DNA of 64,000 nucleotides, taken from Clostridiales bacterium GWD2_32_19 (GTDB lineage Bacteria; Bacillota; Clostridia; Lachnospirales; UBA12420). The stretch spans positions 1 to 64,000 of the forward strand of contig MGOU01000007.1 in the NCBI GenBank assembly GCA_001795385.1, written 5' to 3'. Positions 44,117 to 56,700 of the stretch are shown here, piece by piece; within the stretch, counting starts at the first letter, position 1; each line of letters opens with the position of its first letter. The notes beneath the pieces were generated by a model. The model made no database searches. It was given only the letters and a program-made list of their open reading frames with translations, and had not been told where the DNA came from. Both the position numbers and the translations under genes were made by a program.

Positions 44117-45403
44117 ATGACAAGCAAATTAGAAAACTTAGAAAAAGGCGTTGCAAAATTAACTATAGAGGTTGATGCTAAAAGATTTGAAGAAGGACTT
44201 AAATATTCATTTAGTAAAAATAAATCACATTTTAAGATTGATGGATTTAGGAATGGGAAAGCACCAAGGAGTATCGTGGAAAAAATGTATGGAGTGCAGG
44301 TGCTATATGAGGATGCTGTAGATTACTTATTGCCAACAGAATATGAAAGCGCAGTGCGTGAACACAAATTGCAAGTAGTATCAAGACCTGATATAGATAT
44401 TGTACAAATAGGAAAAGAACAAAATCTTATAGTTACGGCTGTTGTTACTTTAAAACCAGATGTAATTTTAGGGGATTATAAAGCTGCTGTAATAGAAAAG
44501 GTAAGTGAAGAAGTTACGGATGAAGAGGTAAATGAAGAAGTGCATAAAGTTGCAGAGGGTAATGCAAGACTTGTAACTGTAGAAAATAGACCAGCACAAA
44601 TGGGGGATATATTAACTATAGATTTTGAAGGATTTGTAGATGATGTAGCATTTGAAGGCGGAAAAGCAGAAAATTACGAGATTACAATAGGATCAAAAAC
44701 TTTTATAGATACATTTGAAGATCAGTTAGTAGGTAAAAATACAGGGGATAATGTGGAAGTAAATGTATCTTTTCCTGAAAACTATACAAGTGAAGATTTA
44801 GCAGGGAAAAAGGCAATATTTAAAGTAGTGATAAACGAAATAACAGAAAAAGAATTACCGGAGATAGATGATGACTTTGCGCAAGATGTTTCAGAATTTA
44901 ATACATTAGATGAATATAAAAGCGGTATAAGAAGTAGAATACAAGAAGAGAAAAAAGAAAGTGCAAAAGTTGAAAAAGAAAATAGAGCAATAAGAAAAGT
45001 TGTAGAAAGTGCAAAAATGGATATACCAAAAATTATGATAGAAAACCAAACGGATAAGTTAATTCATAATTTTGAAATGAGAATAAAACAAAACGGTTTA
45101 ACACTAGAACAATATTTACAATTTTCAGGACAAAATATGAACTCAGTTAGAGAAAGTTTGAAGAATGAGGCAGAAGAACAAGTAAAAACTTCTTTGGTTC
45201 TTGATGCAATAGTTACAGAAGAAAAGATAACTGTAACAGAAGAAGAATTTGAAAAGAAATTAGAAGAGTTAGCAACTTCTATGAAATTTGATATCAGTAA
45301 AGTAAAAGAAGGACTTCTAGGAGAAAGAAGAGAAGAATTCGAAGATGAAATAAAACTTCAAAAAGCTGTAGAATTAATTGTGAACTTAGCGAAAGAAGAG
45401 TAA
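44117..45403 (+). CDS. tig: Trigger factor
   Basis: A 428-residue ribosome-bound chaperone and peptidyl-prolyl isomerase. The N-terminal ribosome-binding domain contains FKIDGFRNGKAPRSIVEKMYG, the conserved signature at the ribosome contact (GFRxGxxP). A PPIase (FKBP-like) domain follows (about 155-245; GDILTIDFEGFVDD, VSFPENYTSEDLAGKKAIF), then a long helical C-terminal chaperone domain. Length and order match the family. AAAGGGTGA precedes ATG 44117. It is the first gene of the classic tig-clpP-clpX run, which couples nascent chain folding with proteolysis. Confidence 0.97.
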   Translation: MTSKLENLEKGVAKLTIEVDAKRFEEGLKYSFSKNKSHFKIDGFRNGKAPRSIVEKMYGVQVLYEDAVDYLLPTEYESAVREHKLQVVSRPDIDIVQIGKEQNLIVTAVVTLKPDVILGDYKAAVIEKVSEEVTDEEVNEEVHKVAEGNARLVTVENRPAQMGDILTIDFEGFVDDVAFEGGKAENYEITIGSKTFIDTFEDQLVGKNTGDNVEVNVSFPENYTSEDLAGKKAIFKVVINEITEKELPEIDDDFAQDVSEFNTLDEYKSGIRSRIQEEKKESAKVEKENRAIRKVVESAKMDIPKIMIENQTDKLIHNFEMRIKQNGLTLEQYLQFSGQNMNSVRESLKNEAEEQVKTSLVLDAIVTEEKITVTEEEFEKKLEELATSMKFDISKVKEGLLGERREEFEDEIKLQKAVELIVNLAKEE

Positions 45404-45449
45404 AAAATAGTCCAAATATATTTGGGAACTATAGAGGGGGATAATGCTA

Positions 45450-46034
45450 ATGAGTTTAGTACCTATGGTAATTGAACAAACTAATAGAGGCGAGAGATCG
45501 TATGATATATTTTCGAGATTGTTAAAAGACAGGATAATTATGCTAAGTGATCAGGTGAATGATGTTACTGCAAGCTTGGTAGTGGCGCAGCTATTGTTTT
45601 TAGAAGCAGAAGATCCAGAAAAAGATATATATTTGTATATAAATAGTCCAGGTGGTTCTGTAACTAGTGGATTTGCCATATATGATACGATGCAATATAT
45701 AAAATCAGATGTTGCGACTATATGTGTAGGAATGGCAGCGAGCATGGGAGCATTTTTACTTGCTGGTGGGCAAAAAGGAAAAAGATTTGCACTTCCAAAC
45801 TCAGAAATAATGATACATCAACCACTCGGTGGCATGGAAGGTCAAGCTACAGATATGGAGATAGCGGCAAAACATATTTTAAGGACGAAAGAGAAGTTAA
45901 ACAGTATATTAAGTGAAAGAACAGGTCAATCAATCGAAAATATAACAAAGGACACAGATCGAAATAATTTTATGACAGCAGAAGAAGCAAAAGATTATGG
46001 AATAATAGATAAGATATATTTTAAGAAGGAATAA
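45450..46034 (+). CDS. clpP: ATP-dependent Clp protease proteolytic subunit
   Basis: A 194-residue serine protease subunit that forms a double heptamer barrel. The catalytic triad is visible: Ser in [14 protein letters not shown] (about 97), His in MIHQPLGG (about 122) and Asp in [10 protein letters not shown] (about 171). The start [19 protein letters not shown] is the usual mature N-terminus. ATG 45450 is chosen over ATG 45444 because AGAGGGGG (about 45432-45440) gives better spacing. A short palindrome (CCAAATATATTTGG) lies just upstream, between tig and clpP. Confidence 0.97.
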   Translation: MSLVPMVIEQTNRGERSYDIFSRLLKDRIIMLSDQVNDVTASLVVAQLLFLEAEDPEKDIYLYINSPGGSVTSGFAIYDTMQYIKSDVATICVGMAASMGAFLLAGGQKGKRFALPNSEIMIHQPLGGMEGQATDMEIAAKHILRTKEKLNSILSERTGQSIENITKDTDRNNFMTAEEAKDYGIIDKIYFKKE

Positions 46035-46145
46035 GCTTTAGGATTTCATTGCAGAAGCTATGGTGAGGGTGTTATAAAACGAGGTTTCTTAATTTGGAAA
46101 TCTACTAAATAATTATTATATGACAAAAGGAAGGTGACAAAGAAT

Positions 46146-47441
46146 ATGATAAATAAATTTGAAGAAGGAAGGAATATACATTGTTCGTTTTGCAGTAAGA
46201 CTCAAGACCAAGTTAAACGTCTTATAGCTGGACAAGATGTATATATCTGTGACGAGTGCATAAAGGTATGTAAAGAAATTGTTGATAAGCAAATATATGA
46301 TTATGAAACAAAAGATCAAATACAAAATCTTTTAAAACCAAAAGAAATAAAAAATATTTTAGATGAGTATGTAATAGGGCAAGATGAAGCAAAAAAAGCA
46401 CTTGCAGTGGCAGTGTATAATCACTATAAAAGAATATTTTTTGTAGATGCAAGCAACAAATGTGAACTTCAAAAGAGTAATATACTTTTGGTAGGTCCTA
46501 CGGGATCAGGTAAAACATATCTTGCACAAACTTTAGCAAAAATGCTCAATGTTCCATTTGCAATAGCTGATGCAACATCACTAACAGAAGCAGGTTATGT
46601 AGGTGAGGATGTAGAAAATATCTTGCTTAGACTTATACAAGCTGCTGATTTTGATATAGAGAAGGCAGAAACAGGAATAATATATATTGATGAAATAGAT
46701 AAAATATCAAGAAAGTCAGATAATCCATCGATAACAAGAGATGTAAGTGGTGAAGGTGTCCAACAAGCTTTACTTAAGATTTTAGAAGGAACAGTTGCTT
46801 CAGTTCCACCACAAGGTGGAAGAAAACATCCGCATCAGGATTTCTTGCAAATAGATACATCGAATATATTATTTATATGCGGTGGTGCTTTTGAGGGACT
46901 AGAAAAAGTAATTGATAAAAGAACAGATAATAGTGGAATGGGATTTGGGATCGAAGTAAAATCAAAGAAAGATAAGAAGGTTGGAGAATCATTTAAAAAA
47001 ATGCTCCCAGCTGATTTACTAAAATATGGATTGATACCAGAATTTGTTGGAAGAATACCAGTTATTGTAGCTCTTGATGATTTGGATAAAGAAACACTAA
47101 TGAAAATAATAAGAGAACCTAAAAATGCAATAGTAAAACAATACGAAGCTTTACTTAAAATGGATGATGTAGAATTAGAATTCACAGATGAAGCCATAAG
47201 TGCGATAGCAGATAAGGCTTTGGAGAGAAATACAGGAGCAAGAGGACTTAGATCGATAATTGAAAGTGTGATGATGAATACAATGTTTGATATACCATCA
47301 ACAGGAAATGTAGAAAAGTGTATCATAACAAAAGAAGTTGTCGAAGGAATTAAATTGCCAGAGTTAATAATAAATGAAAACAAAAAGCAAAGTGTTAGGA
47401 AGATGAAAACAAAGATAATAAATCATAACGAAACAGCATAG
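46146..47441 (+). CDS. clpX: ClpX ATPase subunit of ClpXP
   Basis: A 431-residue AAA+ unfoldase. The zinc-binding domain is at the N-terminus ([17 protein letters not shown] and ICDECIKVC). Walker A is [15 protein letters not shown] (about 115), Walker [12 protein letters not shown], with sensor and pore residues in the expected order ([29 protein letters not shown]). It unfolds tagged proteins and feeds them into ClpP. GGAAGGTG upstream supports ATG 46146; a GTG at 46134 lies inside that site. It follows clpP by 111 bp and ends in a clear terminator. In many Firmicutes lon comes next, but here lon is 11 kb upstream. Confidence 0.97.
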   Translation: MINKFEEGRNIHCSFCSKTQDQVKRLIAGQDVYICDECIKVCKEIVDKQIYDYETKDQIQNLLKPKEIKNILDEYVIGQDEAKKALAVAVYNHYKRIFFVDASNKCELQKSNILLVGPTGSGKTYLAQTLAKMLNVPFAIADATSLTEAGYVGEDVENILLRLIQAADFDIEKAETGIIYIDEIDKISRKSDNPSITRDVSGEGVQQALLKILEGTVASVPPQGGRKHPHQDFLQIDTSNILFICGGAFEGLEKVIDKRTDNSGMGFGIEVKSKKDKKVGESFKKMLPADLLKYGLIPEFVGRIPVIVALDDLDKETLMKIIREPKNAIVKQYEALLKMDDVELEFTDEAISAIADKALERNTGARGLRSIIESVMMNTMFDIPSTGNVEKCIITKEVVEGIKLPELIINENKKQSVRKMKTKIINHNETA

Positions 47442-47442
47442 C

Positions 47443-47473
47443 AAAAACTTCAAGCAGATGCTTGAAGTTTTTT
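47443..47473 (+). terminator. Terminator after clpX
   Basis: AAAAACTTCAAGCA pairs with TGCTTGAAGTTTTT, followed by T residues. Confidence 0.92.
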
Positions 47474-47574
47474 CATAAACAAAGAAAGTTCTTCTTTTTT
47501 ATTATTAGAGTAATAACTGATGTTTACAATTAAGAGTTATAATGTTAAAAATATAAGCAATATTATGTAAAATA

Positions 47575-47603
47575 TTGACTTGAAGCAGAAAAAAGTATAT
47601 AAT
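47575..47603 (+). promoter_or_regulatory. Sigma A promoter for the SLH protein gene
   Basis: TTGACT (47575-47580), 17-bp spacer, TATAAT (47598-47603), 56 bases before the start codon. Confidence 0.8.
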
Positions 47604-47658
47604 CTGATAAGAGGTAGTAATTAATTAATCCACACACTAACTGAATGGGAGGGAAATT

Positions 47659-49587
47659 ATGAAAAAACTAGGGGAATTAATATGTATGTTACTAATAGCG
47701 ATAACTTGTAGCATTAGCTTGTCTCATGCCGCAACGGATTCCGAACTAATAAAAGAGGTAAGTGATAAAATAACTTTTTATAAGAGCATGCTTACGGGAG
47801 ATATAACAACTGATGTCAGAGACGCAGTAGCAGCATTGGAAAGTAAAGTAAATTTGATATCGGATTATACTGAAAAGACAAAATTAATGGAAAAAGTTTT
47901 AGAATTGAAGAACAAAATGAATGATATACTGACAGGAAAAGATTTAGAAACAATTGCTAAAAGTATTAAGTTTGTATTTGAGAATGGAGAGTTATATTTA
48001 TCACTACCAGATACTTCGTCAAGGTATACATATAATGTATTGGTGGAAAATACTGACTTGGGTGTTCGAATGCTAAGTATTAAAGCAAAACAAAATGAAA
48101 AGATAACGCTTCCTACTATAAGTAAAGCCACAAGTTTAAAATATACTGTGGAAATATTATATGGCTCAGTAATAAAAAACACGGCAACTGGAGTATTTAA
48201 ATTTACAGATACACAAGCACCAAAAATAACAGCTATTTATGTACTTAATAACAAATTATATATAAAAGCAACAGATAATTACAGATTTGCAGATAAAAGG
48301 TATATATATATTATTGGAGATCAAACATATGAAACGGATTCATACTATGAAATAGATGAATACCCAACAGCGGTAAAGGTACAAGTAAAGGATTTATTAG
48401 GAAATGCTAGTAGTCCGTATTCAGTAAATGTAATCCAAGATGCAAAAGTATATTTTGGAGATGCATCTAATGCAATAGATGAGGATATAGATGATGCAAG
48501 AGAATCGGAAATAACTACTAATAAATACTTTAAGAATATAGTTATAGGGGAATATGGTAAAGAATTATATTATTATGATGCATTTGGAACATTTCTAAAG
48601 AAAAAGGTTGGCAACTCATATCGTGAAGCAGATGTTACACCTACTTCAACATTAACAATAAATAAAATAAAAAAGAGCGTGTTATTAAATAAAGAAGGAG
48701 TATTCGAATTAAAATTTAAAAATGTCAAAGATAATGCAATAATATCTACATATGTAGTTGTGGGAGATAAAGATGACAAAATAGAAAGTTATTATGCAGC
48801 TGTAAGAGATAATTTACCAAGTTATACAACAACAGACTCTATTACACTTAAAAATTATATAGAACTTATTCCAAAAAGCAAATACGGTACTAGTGTATTG
48901 GATGGTAAATATATTGTTATAATGGTAGACGATATTGCATATTCAATTAATAGTTCAATTAAGCTTACAAATAAAAGTAGTTGGAATATATATATATATA
49001 ATTTAGCAACTGGAGAAGTTATAGAACACGAATTATATTATAAAAAATTAGTAAAAAGAGTGGAAACACTTAACGATATAAAAAGTCACTGGGCAAGAAG
49101 CAGTATAGTAAGCTTGATAGAAAAAAATGTAGTTGCTGGTTATTCGGATTTGACATTTAAACCGGACAATAAAGTAACTGTTAAGGAATTTATAGCTATG
49201 TTAAACAGGCTGAATCCAAATAAGAGTAGACAAACGATTAATCCGTATGATATAGGATTGTCAAGAGATGACTGGGCTTATTATGAAATTAAAAATGTAT
49301 TATCGAAAGTGGATTATTCGGCAATACATCGCTCAGGGCTTATGAATAAATATGATTATCCAATTACGAGAGAAGAAGTAGCGTTATTGGTTGCAAATTA
49401 TTATCAAATTTTAGAAAAGCCTACAGATAAGTACTATAGTGATTTGACACAAAGTGCATATTCAGATGAAATACAAAAACTTATTGCAAATGGAATACTT
49501 AATGGTTACAATGATAATACAGTAAAACCATTCAATGAGTTAACGAGAGCTGAGGCGGTAACAATATTAGGTAGAATTAAGAATTAA
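47659..49587 (+). CDS. Secreted protein with C-terminal SLH domains
   Basis: A 642-residue exported protein. The signal peptide is ELICMLLIAITCSISLSHAA, with cleavage expected near AHA/AT. The middle region (about 30-470) holds beta-rich, Ig-like or adhesion-like stretches with no firm family match (KSIKFVFENGELYLSLPDT, FTDTQAPKITAIYVLNNKLY). Three S-layer homology domains close the protein: IKSHWARSSIVSLIEKNVVA, a divergent one with SRDDWAYYEIKNVLSKV, and SDEIQKLIANGILNGYNDNT. SLH domains bind pyruvylated cell-wall polymer and hold proteins on the surface. GGGAGGGAA precedes ATG 47659. It is transcribed alone, with its own promoter and terminators. Confidence 0.9.
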   Translation: MKKLGELICMLLIAITCSISLSHAATDSELIKEVSDKITFYKSMLTGDITTDVRDAVAALESKVNLISDYTEKTKLMEKVLELKNKMNDILTGKDLETIAKSIKFVFENGELYLSLPDTSSRYTYNVLVENTDLGVRMLSIKAKQNEKITLPTISKATSLKYTVEILYGSVIKNTATGVFKFTDTQAPKITAIYVLNNKLYIKATDNYRFADKRYIYIIGDQTYETDSYYEIDEYPTAVKVQVKDLLGNASSPYSVNVIQDAKVYFGDASNAIDEDIDDARESEITTNKYFKNIVIGEYGKELYYYDAFGTFLKKKVGNSYREADVTPTSTLTINKIKKSVLLNKEGVFELKFKNVKDNAIISTYVVVGDKDDKIESYYAAVRDNLPSYTTTDSITLKNYIELIPKSKYGTSVLDGKYIVIMVDDIAYSINSSIKLTNKSSWNIYIYNLATGEVIEHELYYKKLVKRVETLNDIKSHWARSSIVSLIEKNVVAGYSDLTFKPDNKVTVKEFIAMLNRLNPNKSRQTINPYDIGLSRDDWAYYEIKNVLSKVDYSAIHRSGLMNKYDYPITREEVALLVANYYQILEKPTDKYYSDLTQSAYSDEIQKLIANGILNGYNDNTVKPFNELTRAEAVTILGRIKN

Positions 49588-49605
49588 TAGGTCTTTTGTG
49601 TGTTT

Positions 49606-49686
49606 TTTGGGATGGTTCCTTCTGTTGAGGAATCGTCTTTTTAATTACCACGATAAAATATTCCTTTGCAATAAAGGAATATTTTG
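49606..49686 (+). terminator. Two hairpins after the SLH gene
   Basis: GATGGTTCCT pairs (with wobbles) with AGGAATCGTC and runs into TTTTT. A second hairpin, AAAATATTCCTTT/AAAGGAATATTTT, follows about 20 bases later and can act on either strand. Confidence 0.8.
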
Positions 49687-49718
49687 TATAAATTCTATGA
49701 AATTTTAACAAAAATTGC

Positions 49719-49747
49719 TTGACTGCCTTGCCATTTTATGTTATTAT
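49719..49747 (+). promoter_or_regulatory. Sigma A promoter for rpoBC
   Basis: TTGACT (49719-49724), 17-bp spacer and TATTAT (49742-49747). A leader of about 95 bases follows, with a small CTCGT...ACGAG hairpin before the rpoB start. Confidence 0.75.
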
Positions 49748-49847
49748 AGTAAAATGTACTCGTTTGCTCGTAGTGAATACGAGAATGTATAAAATTTCCA
49801 CAAAATGAAAAATATTACAATAATTAAAATTAAGGAGTGGAATGTTA

Positions 49848-52800
49848 ATGGAAAAAATTCGCATCAAACCTGTGAAAACTGGCAATGTAACAAGGATGTC
49901 ATATATAAGAAAAGAAGAAGTTGTGGATACGCCAGATTTTATAGAAATTCAAAAACAATCTTACGAATGGCTAGTTGAAGAAGGACTTAAAGAAGTTTTT
50001 AAAGATATAAATCCTATAATTGACTACAATAATAATTTGGTATTAGAGTTTTTGGATTTCCAAATTGAAAAGGATAAAATTAAGTATAATATTGAAGATT
50101 GTAAAGCAAGAGACATGACTTATGCAGCTCCACTAAGAGTTAAGGTGCGTTTGTTAAATAAGGAAACTCAAGAAATAAAGGAACAAAATATTTTCATAGC
50201 AGATTTTCCACTAATGACTGAAAACGGTTCTTTTATTATAAATGGTGCAGAACGTGTTATTGTAAGCCAATTAGTAAGGTCGCCGGGAATATATTATAAT
50301 ATAGATCATGATAAATTAGGAAAACAATTAATAACAGCAACAGTTATACCTAATAGAGGAGCTTGGCTTGAATATGAGACTGACTCGAAAGATGTTTTTT
50401 ATGCAAGAGTAGACAGAACCAGAAAATTACCGGTTACATGTCTTATTAGAGCTTTAGGTGTAAATACAGATGAAGAGATAAAAGAATTATTTGGTGAAGA
50501 TCCTAAGATACTTGCAACACTTGAAAAAGATGTTTCAAAAACAAGAGAAGAGGGTCTTATTGAGATATACAAAAAACTAAGACCAGGTGAACCGCCTACT
50601 GTAGATAGTGCAGAAAGTTTGTTTACAAATATGATGTACGATGATAGAAGATACGACCTTGCTAAAGTGGGGAGATATAAATTTAACAAAAAACTTGCTC
50701 TAAAAAACAGAGTAGTAGGTTTTAAAATTGCAGAAACTGTTGCAAGCCCACTTACAGGGGAAATTATTATAGAAGAAAATCAAGTTATCACTGAAGAAAT
50801 AGCTGATGCAATTCAAGACTCGGGTATACATTCTTTTGGTATATTTGCTGATGACAGAATCGTAAAGATATTATCAAATATGACTGTAGATGTAAATAAG
50901 TATTTAGATATAGATGTAAAAGAGTTAAGTGTAAAAGGAAGGGTATATTTGCCTGCACTTAAAGATTTAATTGAAAAGAACAAGGATAAAGACAAAAACG
51001 AGATAAATGAAGCAATAATGAACAATATGAAAGCATTGTTACCTATACACATAACGGTAGAAGATATTTTGGCTAGTATAAATTATACAATGCATTTAGA
51101 ATATGCTATAGGAATACCAGACGATATTGACCACTTAGGAAATAGAAGAATAAGATGTGCTGGTGAGTTGCTGCAAAATCAAATAAGAATTGGATTGACC
51201 AGAACTGAGAAGGTTATACGTGAAAGAATGAATTTACAAAACATAGAAATTATTACGCCACAAGTACTCATAAATACTAAGCCTATTTCGGCATCAATAA
51301 AAGAGTTTTTTGGTAGTTCACAATTATCACAATTCATGCAACAAAACAACCCACTTGATGCACTGACACACAAGAGAAGATTGTCAGCACTAGGGCCAGG
51401 GGGATTATCAAGAGAAAGAGCTGGATTTGAAGTACGGGACGTTCACTATACACATTTTGGTAGAATGTGTCCAGTTGAAACACCAGAAGGTCCAAACATC
51501 GGTCTTATTAACTCGCTTGCAATATACGCAAGAATTAATGAATATGGATTTATAGAAACACCTTATAGAAAAGTGGATAAAACACAAGCTGAACCAAGAG
51601 TAACAGTAGAAATTGCTTACTTCACGGCGGATGAAGAAGAAAAATTTGTAGTTGTCCAAGCCAATGAACCACTAAATACAGATGGAACATTTAAAAATGA
51701 AAAAGTAACTGGACGATATAAAAAAGAAGAGTTTATTGAGTTAAGTAGATATAAAGCAGATTTAATGGAAGTATCGCCACAACAAATGTTTTCAGTTGCA
51801 ACAGCAATGATTCCTTTTCTTGAAAACGACGATGCGAACCGTGCACTCATGGGTTCAAACATGCAACGTCAATCAGTTCCACTTATAAAAACAGAGTCTC
51901 CTATAATAGGTACAGGTTTAGAATACGATGTAGCGATAGATTCTGGAGTAGTAATAGTTGCAAAAGAAGAGGGTGTTGTTACAAAAACATCTGCTAACGA
52001 AATAATAATAAAAAATATTAATGGACAATACGATAAATATGAATTGTTGAAGTTTAAGAGAAGTAATCAAACAAACTGTATAAATCAAGTTCCTATTGTA
52101 GACAGAGGCCAAAAAGTTAAAAAAGGCGAAGCAATTGCGGATGGACCATCTACAAAAAATGGAGAGATTGCATTAGGTAAAAACATATTGATTGGATTTA
52201 TGACTTGGGAAGGTTATAACTATGAGGATGCTATATTGCTTAATGAAAAACTAGTTCAAGATGATGTTTATACATCAATTCATATAGAAGAATACGAGAT
52301 GCAATCAAGAGATACAAAACTAGGACCTGAAGATATTACAAGAGATATTCCGAATATTGGTGATGACGCCATACGTGATCTAGATGATAAGGGAATAATA
52401 AGAATTGGGGCAGAGGTATTGCCGGGAGATATATTAGTTGGTAAGGTGACTCCAAAAGGTGAAACAGAGCTTACAGCAGAAGAAAGATTACTTCGCGCAA
52501 TATTTGGAGAAAAAGCTAGAGAAGTTAGAGATACTTCACTAAGAGTTCCACATGGTCAATCAGGTATAATACTTGATGTGCATGTTTTTACAAAAGAAAA
52601 TGGAGACGAGTTGCCACCAGGTGTAAATGAAGTTGTTAGAGTTTACATTGCTCAAAAGAGAAAGATATCTGTTGGGGATAAAATGGCTGGTAGACATGGT
52701 AATAAAGGTGTTGTTTCGAGAGTATTACCGTCAGAAGATATGCCATATCTTCCAAACGGAAGGGCACTTGATATAGTTCTTAACCCACTTGGGGTTCCAT

Positions 52801-53672
52801 CACGTATGAATATTGGTCAAGTACTTGAAGTTCATTTAGGACTTGCAGCAAAAGCCCTCGGAATAATGGTTGCGACTCCAGTATTTAATGGAGCAAAAGA
52901 AGGGGAAGTAGTTCAGACACTGGAAATTGCTAACGATTATGTAAATACTGAATGGAAAGACTTTGAAGATAAATGGAAAGATAAATTAGATGAAGGATTT
53001 TTCAATCATTTAGATAAAAACAAAGCTCATAGGGAAGAGTGGAAAGATGTCCCAATTAACACAACAGGTAAAATAATGCTTAGGGATGGAAGAACTGGAG
53101 AAGAGTTTGATAATCCTGTAACTGTAGGATATATGCATTATCTAAAATTACATCACTTGGTAGATGATAAAATACATGCTCGTTCGACTGGTCCATATTC
53201 ACTTGTAACTCAACAACCACTTGGAGGAAAAGCACAATTTGGTGGTCAGAGATTTGGTGAGATGGAAGTTTGGGCGCTTGAAGCTTATGGTGCTGCTTAT
53301 ACACTTCAAGAACTTCTTACTGTAAAATCTGACGATGTTATAGGACGTGTTAGAACTTATGAAGCTATAGTAAAAGGAGAAAATATTCCAAAACCAGGAA
53401 TACCTGAGTCATTTAAGGTTCTTTTAAAAGAATTACAGGCACTATGTCTTGATATAACAGTATATGATAAAGATCGTGAGTTTGATATAAGAGAGTCTGT
53501 AGAAAATGATGATATAGAAGAAACATTTTTTGAACATGAATCTGAAAAGAAGAGAAATAACGACAGTGATAATGATGATGACGAATTGTACTCAGTTCAA
53601 TATATAACTTCTGAAGAACTTGCTACGGAATCAGATGATATAAATATTGTTGACGAGAAAGATTTATTTTAG
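49848..53672 (+). CDS. rpoB: RNA polymerase beta subunit
   Basis: A 1274-residue beta subunit of RNA polymerase. Conserved blocks are [30 protein letters not shown], the rifampicin region [20 protein letters not shown] with [53 protein letters not shown] and [20 protein letters not shown]. The residues of the rifampicin pocket (Q/D/H/S) are the sensitive type. A short acidic tail with [14 protein letters not shown] ends the protein. AAGGAG at 49832-49837 favours ATG 49848 over ATG 49842. The gene has its own promoter and no rplJ-rplL upstream, which is unusual. Confidence 0.98.
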   Translation: MEKIRIKPVKTGNVTRMSYIRKEEVVDTPDFIEIQKQSYEWLVEEGLKEVFKDINPIIDYNNNLVLEFLDFQIEKDKIKYNIEDCKARDMTYAAPLRVKVRLLNKETQEIKEQNIFIADFPLMTENGSFIINGAERVIVSQLVRSPGIYYNIDHDKLGKQLITATVIPNRGAWLEYETDSKDVFYARVDRTRKLPVTCLIRALGVNTDEEIKELFGEDPKILATLEKDVSKTREEGLIEIYKKLRPGEPPTVDSAESLFTNMMYDDRRYDLAKVGRYKFNKKLALKNRVVGFKIAETVASPLTGEIIIEENQVITEEIADAIQDSGIHSFGIFADDRIVKILSNMTVDVNKYLDIDVKELSVKGRVYLPALKDLIEKNKDKDKNEINEAIMNNMKALLPIHITVEDILASINYTMHLEYAIGIPDDIDHLGNRRIRCAGELLQNQIRIGLTRTEKVIRERMNLQNIEIITPQVLINTKPISASIKEFFGSSQLSQFMQQNNPLDALTHKRRLSALGPGGLSRERAGFEVRDVHYTHFGRMCPVETPEGPNIGLINSLAIYARINEYGFIETPYRKVDKTQAEPRVTVEIAYFTADEEEKFVVVQANEPLNTDGTFKNEKVTGRYKKEEFIELSRYKADLMEVSPQQMFSVATAMIPFLENDDANRALMGSNMQRQSVPLIKTESPIIGTGLEYDVAIDSGVVIVAKEEGVVTKTSANEIIIKNINGQYDKYELLKFKRSNQTNCINQVPIVDRGQKVKKGEAIADGPSTKNGEIALGKNILIGFMTWEGYNYEDAILLNEKLVQDDVYTSIHIEEYEMQSRDTKLGPEDITRDIPNIGDDAIRDLDDKGIIRIGAEVLPGDILVGKVTPKGETELTAEERLLRAIFGEKAREVRDTSLRVPHGQSGIILDVHVFTKENGDELPPGVNEVVRVYIAQKRKISVGDKMAGRHGNKGVVSRVLPSEDMPYLPNGRALDIVLNPLGVPSRMNIGQVLEVHLGLAAKALGIMVATPVFNGAKEGEVVQTLEIANDYVNTEWKDFEDKWKDKLDEGFFNHLDKNKAHREEWKDVPINTTGKIMLRDGRTGEEFDNPVTVGYMHYLKLHHLVDDKIHARSTGPYSLVTQQPLGGKAQFGGQRFGEMEVWALEAYGAAYTLQELLTVKSDDVIGRVRTYEAIVKGENIPKPGIPESFKVLLKELQALCLDITVYDKDREFDIRESVENDDIEETFFEHESEKKRNNDSDNDDDELYSVQYITSEELATESDDINIVDEKDLF

Positions 53673-53690
53673 ATATCAGGTATAAATGAT

Positions 53691-53774
53691 CGCCCTCTTG
53701 ATTTAGAGGGAGTCGGAGAGAGTTCTATGTTTGAAGAAAGAACTCACACTAACCCTCTTTCAAAAAGAGAGGGG
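53691..53774. repeat. Palindromic repeat between rpoB and rpoC
   Basis: Three small hairpins in a row: CCCTCT/AGAGGG (53693-53710), AGTTCT/AGAACT, and CCCTCTTT/AAAGAGAGGG (from 53753). The sequence type resembles the dispersed repeat after fliS. It fills most of the 127-bp gap inside the rpoBC operon. Confidence 0.65.
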
Positions 53775-53799
53775 ACTAAATTAAAGGAGTGGAATTCGG

Positions 53800-56700
53800 A
53801 TGTCTAATGCAACAAGAAAATATTCAAGCTCATTTGATATAATGAAGATAAAGTTAGCGTCACCTGAAAAAATTAGGGAATGGTCAAAAGGTGAAATAAA
53901 AAAACCAGAAACTATTAACTACAGAACACTAAAACCAGAGAGAGATGGATTATTTTGCGAACGTATATTTGGGCCCACAAAAGACTGGGAATGTTTTTGT
54001 GGAAAGTATAAGAGAGTAAGATATAAAGGTGTTGTGTGTGATAGATGTGGCGTTGAAGTAACCAAATCTAAGGTTAGACGCGAGAGAATGGGGCATATTG
54101 AGCTTGCTGCACCAGTTTCACACATATGGTACTTTAAAGGTATACCTAGTAGAATGGGACTTTTGTTAGATTTAACTCCAAGAGCACTCGAAAAGATATT
54201 ATATTTTGCCTCTTATATAGTTGTAGATCAGGGAAATACAAGACTTGATTATAAGCAATTACTATCAGAAAATGAGTATAGAGAAGCAATAGAAGCTTAT
54301 GGCGAAAAAGCTTTTAGAGTTAGCATGGGAGCAGAAGCAATAAAAGAACTTTTACAAAATATTGATCTGCAAAAAGAATTTGATGAATTAAGAACTGGAT
54401 TACGTACTTCAAGTGGGCAAAAAAAGTTGAGGATTATTAAGAGACTAGAAGCCGTTGAAGCTTTCCTTGAATCTAAAAACAAACCGGAATGGATGATTAT
54501 GGATGTGGTTCCAGTTATACCTCCAGAACTTAGACCAATGGTACAACTAGATGGTGGTAGATTTGCCACATCTGACTTGAACGACTTATATCGTAGAGTT
54601 ATTAACAGAAATAATAGATTGAAAAGACTTCTTGAGTTAGGGGCACCTGATATTATTGTAAGAAATGAGAAAAGAATGCTACAAGAAGCAGTAGACGGAC
54701 TTATCGATAATGGTAGACGTGGAAGGCCTGTAACAGGTCCTGGTAACAGACCACTTAAGTCATTATCTGATATGCTAAAAGGAAAACAAGGGCGTTTCCG
54801 TCAAAATTTACTTGGTAAAAGGGTTGACTATTCAGGACGTTCAGTTATCGTTGTAGGTCCAGAACTAAAATTCTACCAGTGTGGTCTTCCAAAAGAAATG
54901 GCTATAGAATTATTTAAACCATTTGTAATGAGAGAACTAGTAAAAAAAGGAGTCGCTCACAACATAAAATCAGCTAAGAAAATGGTTGAGAGATTACATC
55001 CAGAAGTGTGGGAAATATTAGAGAATGTTATTAAAGAGCATCCAGTGTTACTAAATCGTGCACCTACGCTACATAGATTAGGTATTCAAGCTTTTGAACC
55101 TATTCTAGTAGAAGGAAAAGCGATAAGACTTCATCCTCTTGTATGTACTGCGTTTAATGCTGACTTTGATGGGGATCAAATGCCGGTTCACGTACCATTA
55201 TCAGCAGAAGCTCAAGCAGAGTGTAGATTTTTGATGTTATCATCAAATAATTTGCTAAAATTATCTGATGGAGCGCCAGTTGTGGTACCTACACAAGATA
55301 TGATTCTTGGAGTATACTATATGACTTTAGATAAGAAAGAAGAAAAAGGTGAAGGAAGATACTTTAAAAATGAAGATGAAGTATTAATGGCATATTTTAA
55401 CCATGAAATATCAATACATTCAAGAATAAATGTCCGTAGAACTATAATAGTTAATGGTATAGAGAAAACAGGATTAATTGATACTACACCAGGTAAAATA
55501 GTAATTAATACGGCTATTCCACAGGATATAGGCTATATTGATAGAACAAAAGAAGAAAATATGTTCAAGTATGAAATAGACTTCTTAGTTGATAAAAAGC
55601 AATTAATAAAAATAATAGACAAGGCTATTCAAACACATGATTCTATTGAAGTAGTAGAGATGCTAGACGAAATAAAGAATTTAGGGTTTAAATATTCTAC
55701 ACAAGGTGCGCTTACTGTTGCTATATCAGACATGTTAGTACCACCTTCAAAATATGAATTATTAGCTGAAGCAGAAATTAAAATAGAAAAAATTAATTCA
55801 TTGTATAGAAAAGGATTAATGACTGATAAAGAGAAACATAATCAGGTAATATCAATTTGGGATCAAACAACTAACAAAGTAACAGATGCTCTTATGGACC
55901 ATTTAGGTGAGTTTAATAATATATCTATGATGGCTAACTCTGGAGCTCGTGGTAGTCGTAGCCAAATAAAACAATTAGCAGGTATGCGTGGTAACATGGC
56001 AGATACATCTGGAGAAGTTATAGAATTGCCTATTAAATCAAGCTTTAAAGAGGGACTTAATGTTCTGGAATACTTTATTTCAGCCCATGGTGCTAGAAAA
56101 GGTATGGCGGATACAGCCCTTCGTACAGCTGACTCTGGATATCTTACTCGTCGTCTTGTTGACGTATCTCAAGACCTAATTACTCGAGATGATGACTGTT
56201 TTGTAAATTCAGAAGTAAAAGGTATTTGGATTAAAGCATTTAAAGATGGAAATGAAGTTATAGAATCTTTAGAAAACCGTATTAATGGAAGATGGTCAAT
56301 ACTAGATGTAGTAAATCCAAGTACTGGTGAAATAATAGTTCCAGCAGATACGATGATAACTAAAAAGATAGCGAATGAAATTGTTAAAGCAGGAATTGAT
56401 AAAGTTAATATTAGAACTGTATTTACATGTGAGTCTAATAATGGTGTGTGTGCTAAATGTTATGGTTCAGACATGTCATCTGGAAAACCAGTTAAGAGAG
56501 GAGAAGCTATTGGTATAATAGCAGCTCAATCTATTGGAGAGCCAGGTACACAGCTTACAATGCGTACATTCCACTCAGGTGGTATAGCAGGTAAAGATAT
56601 AACACAAGGACTTCCAAGGGTTGAAGAAATCTTTGAAGCACGCAGACCAAAAGGTATGGCTATCATTTCTGAAATAGATGGTATTGCTACACTAAAAGAA

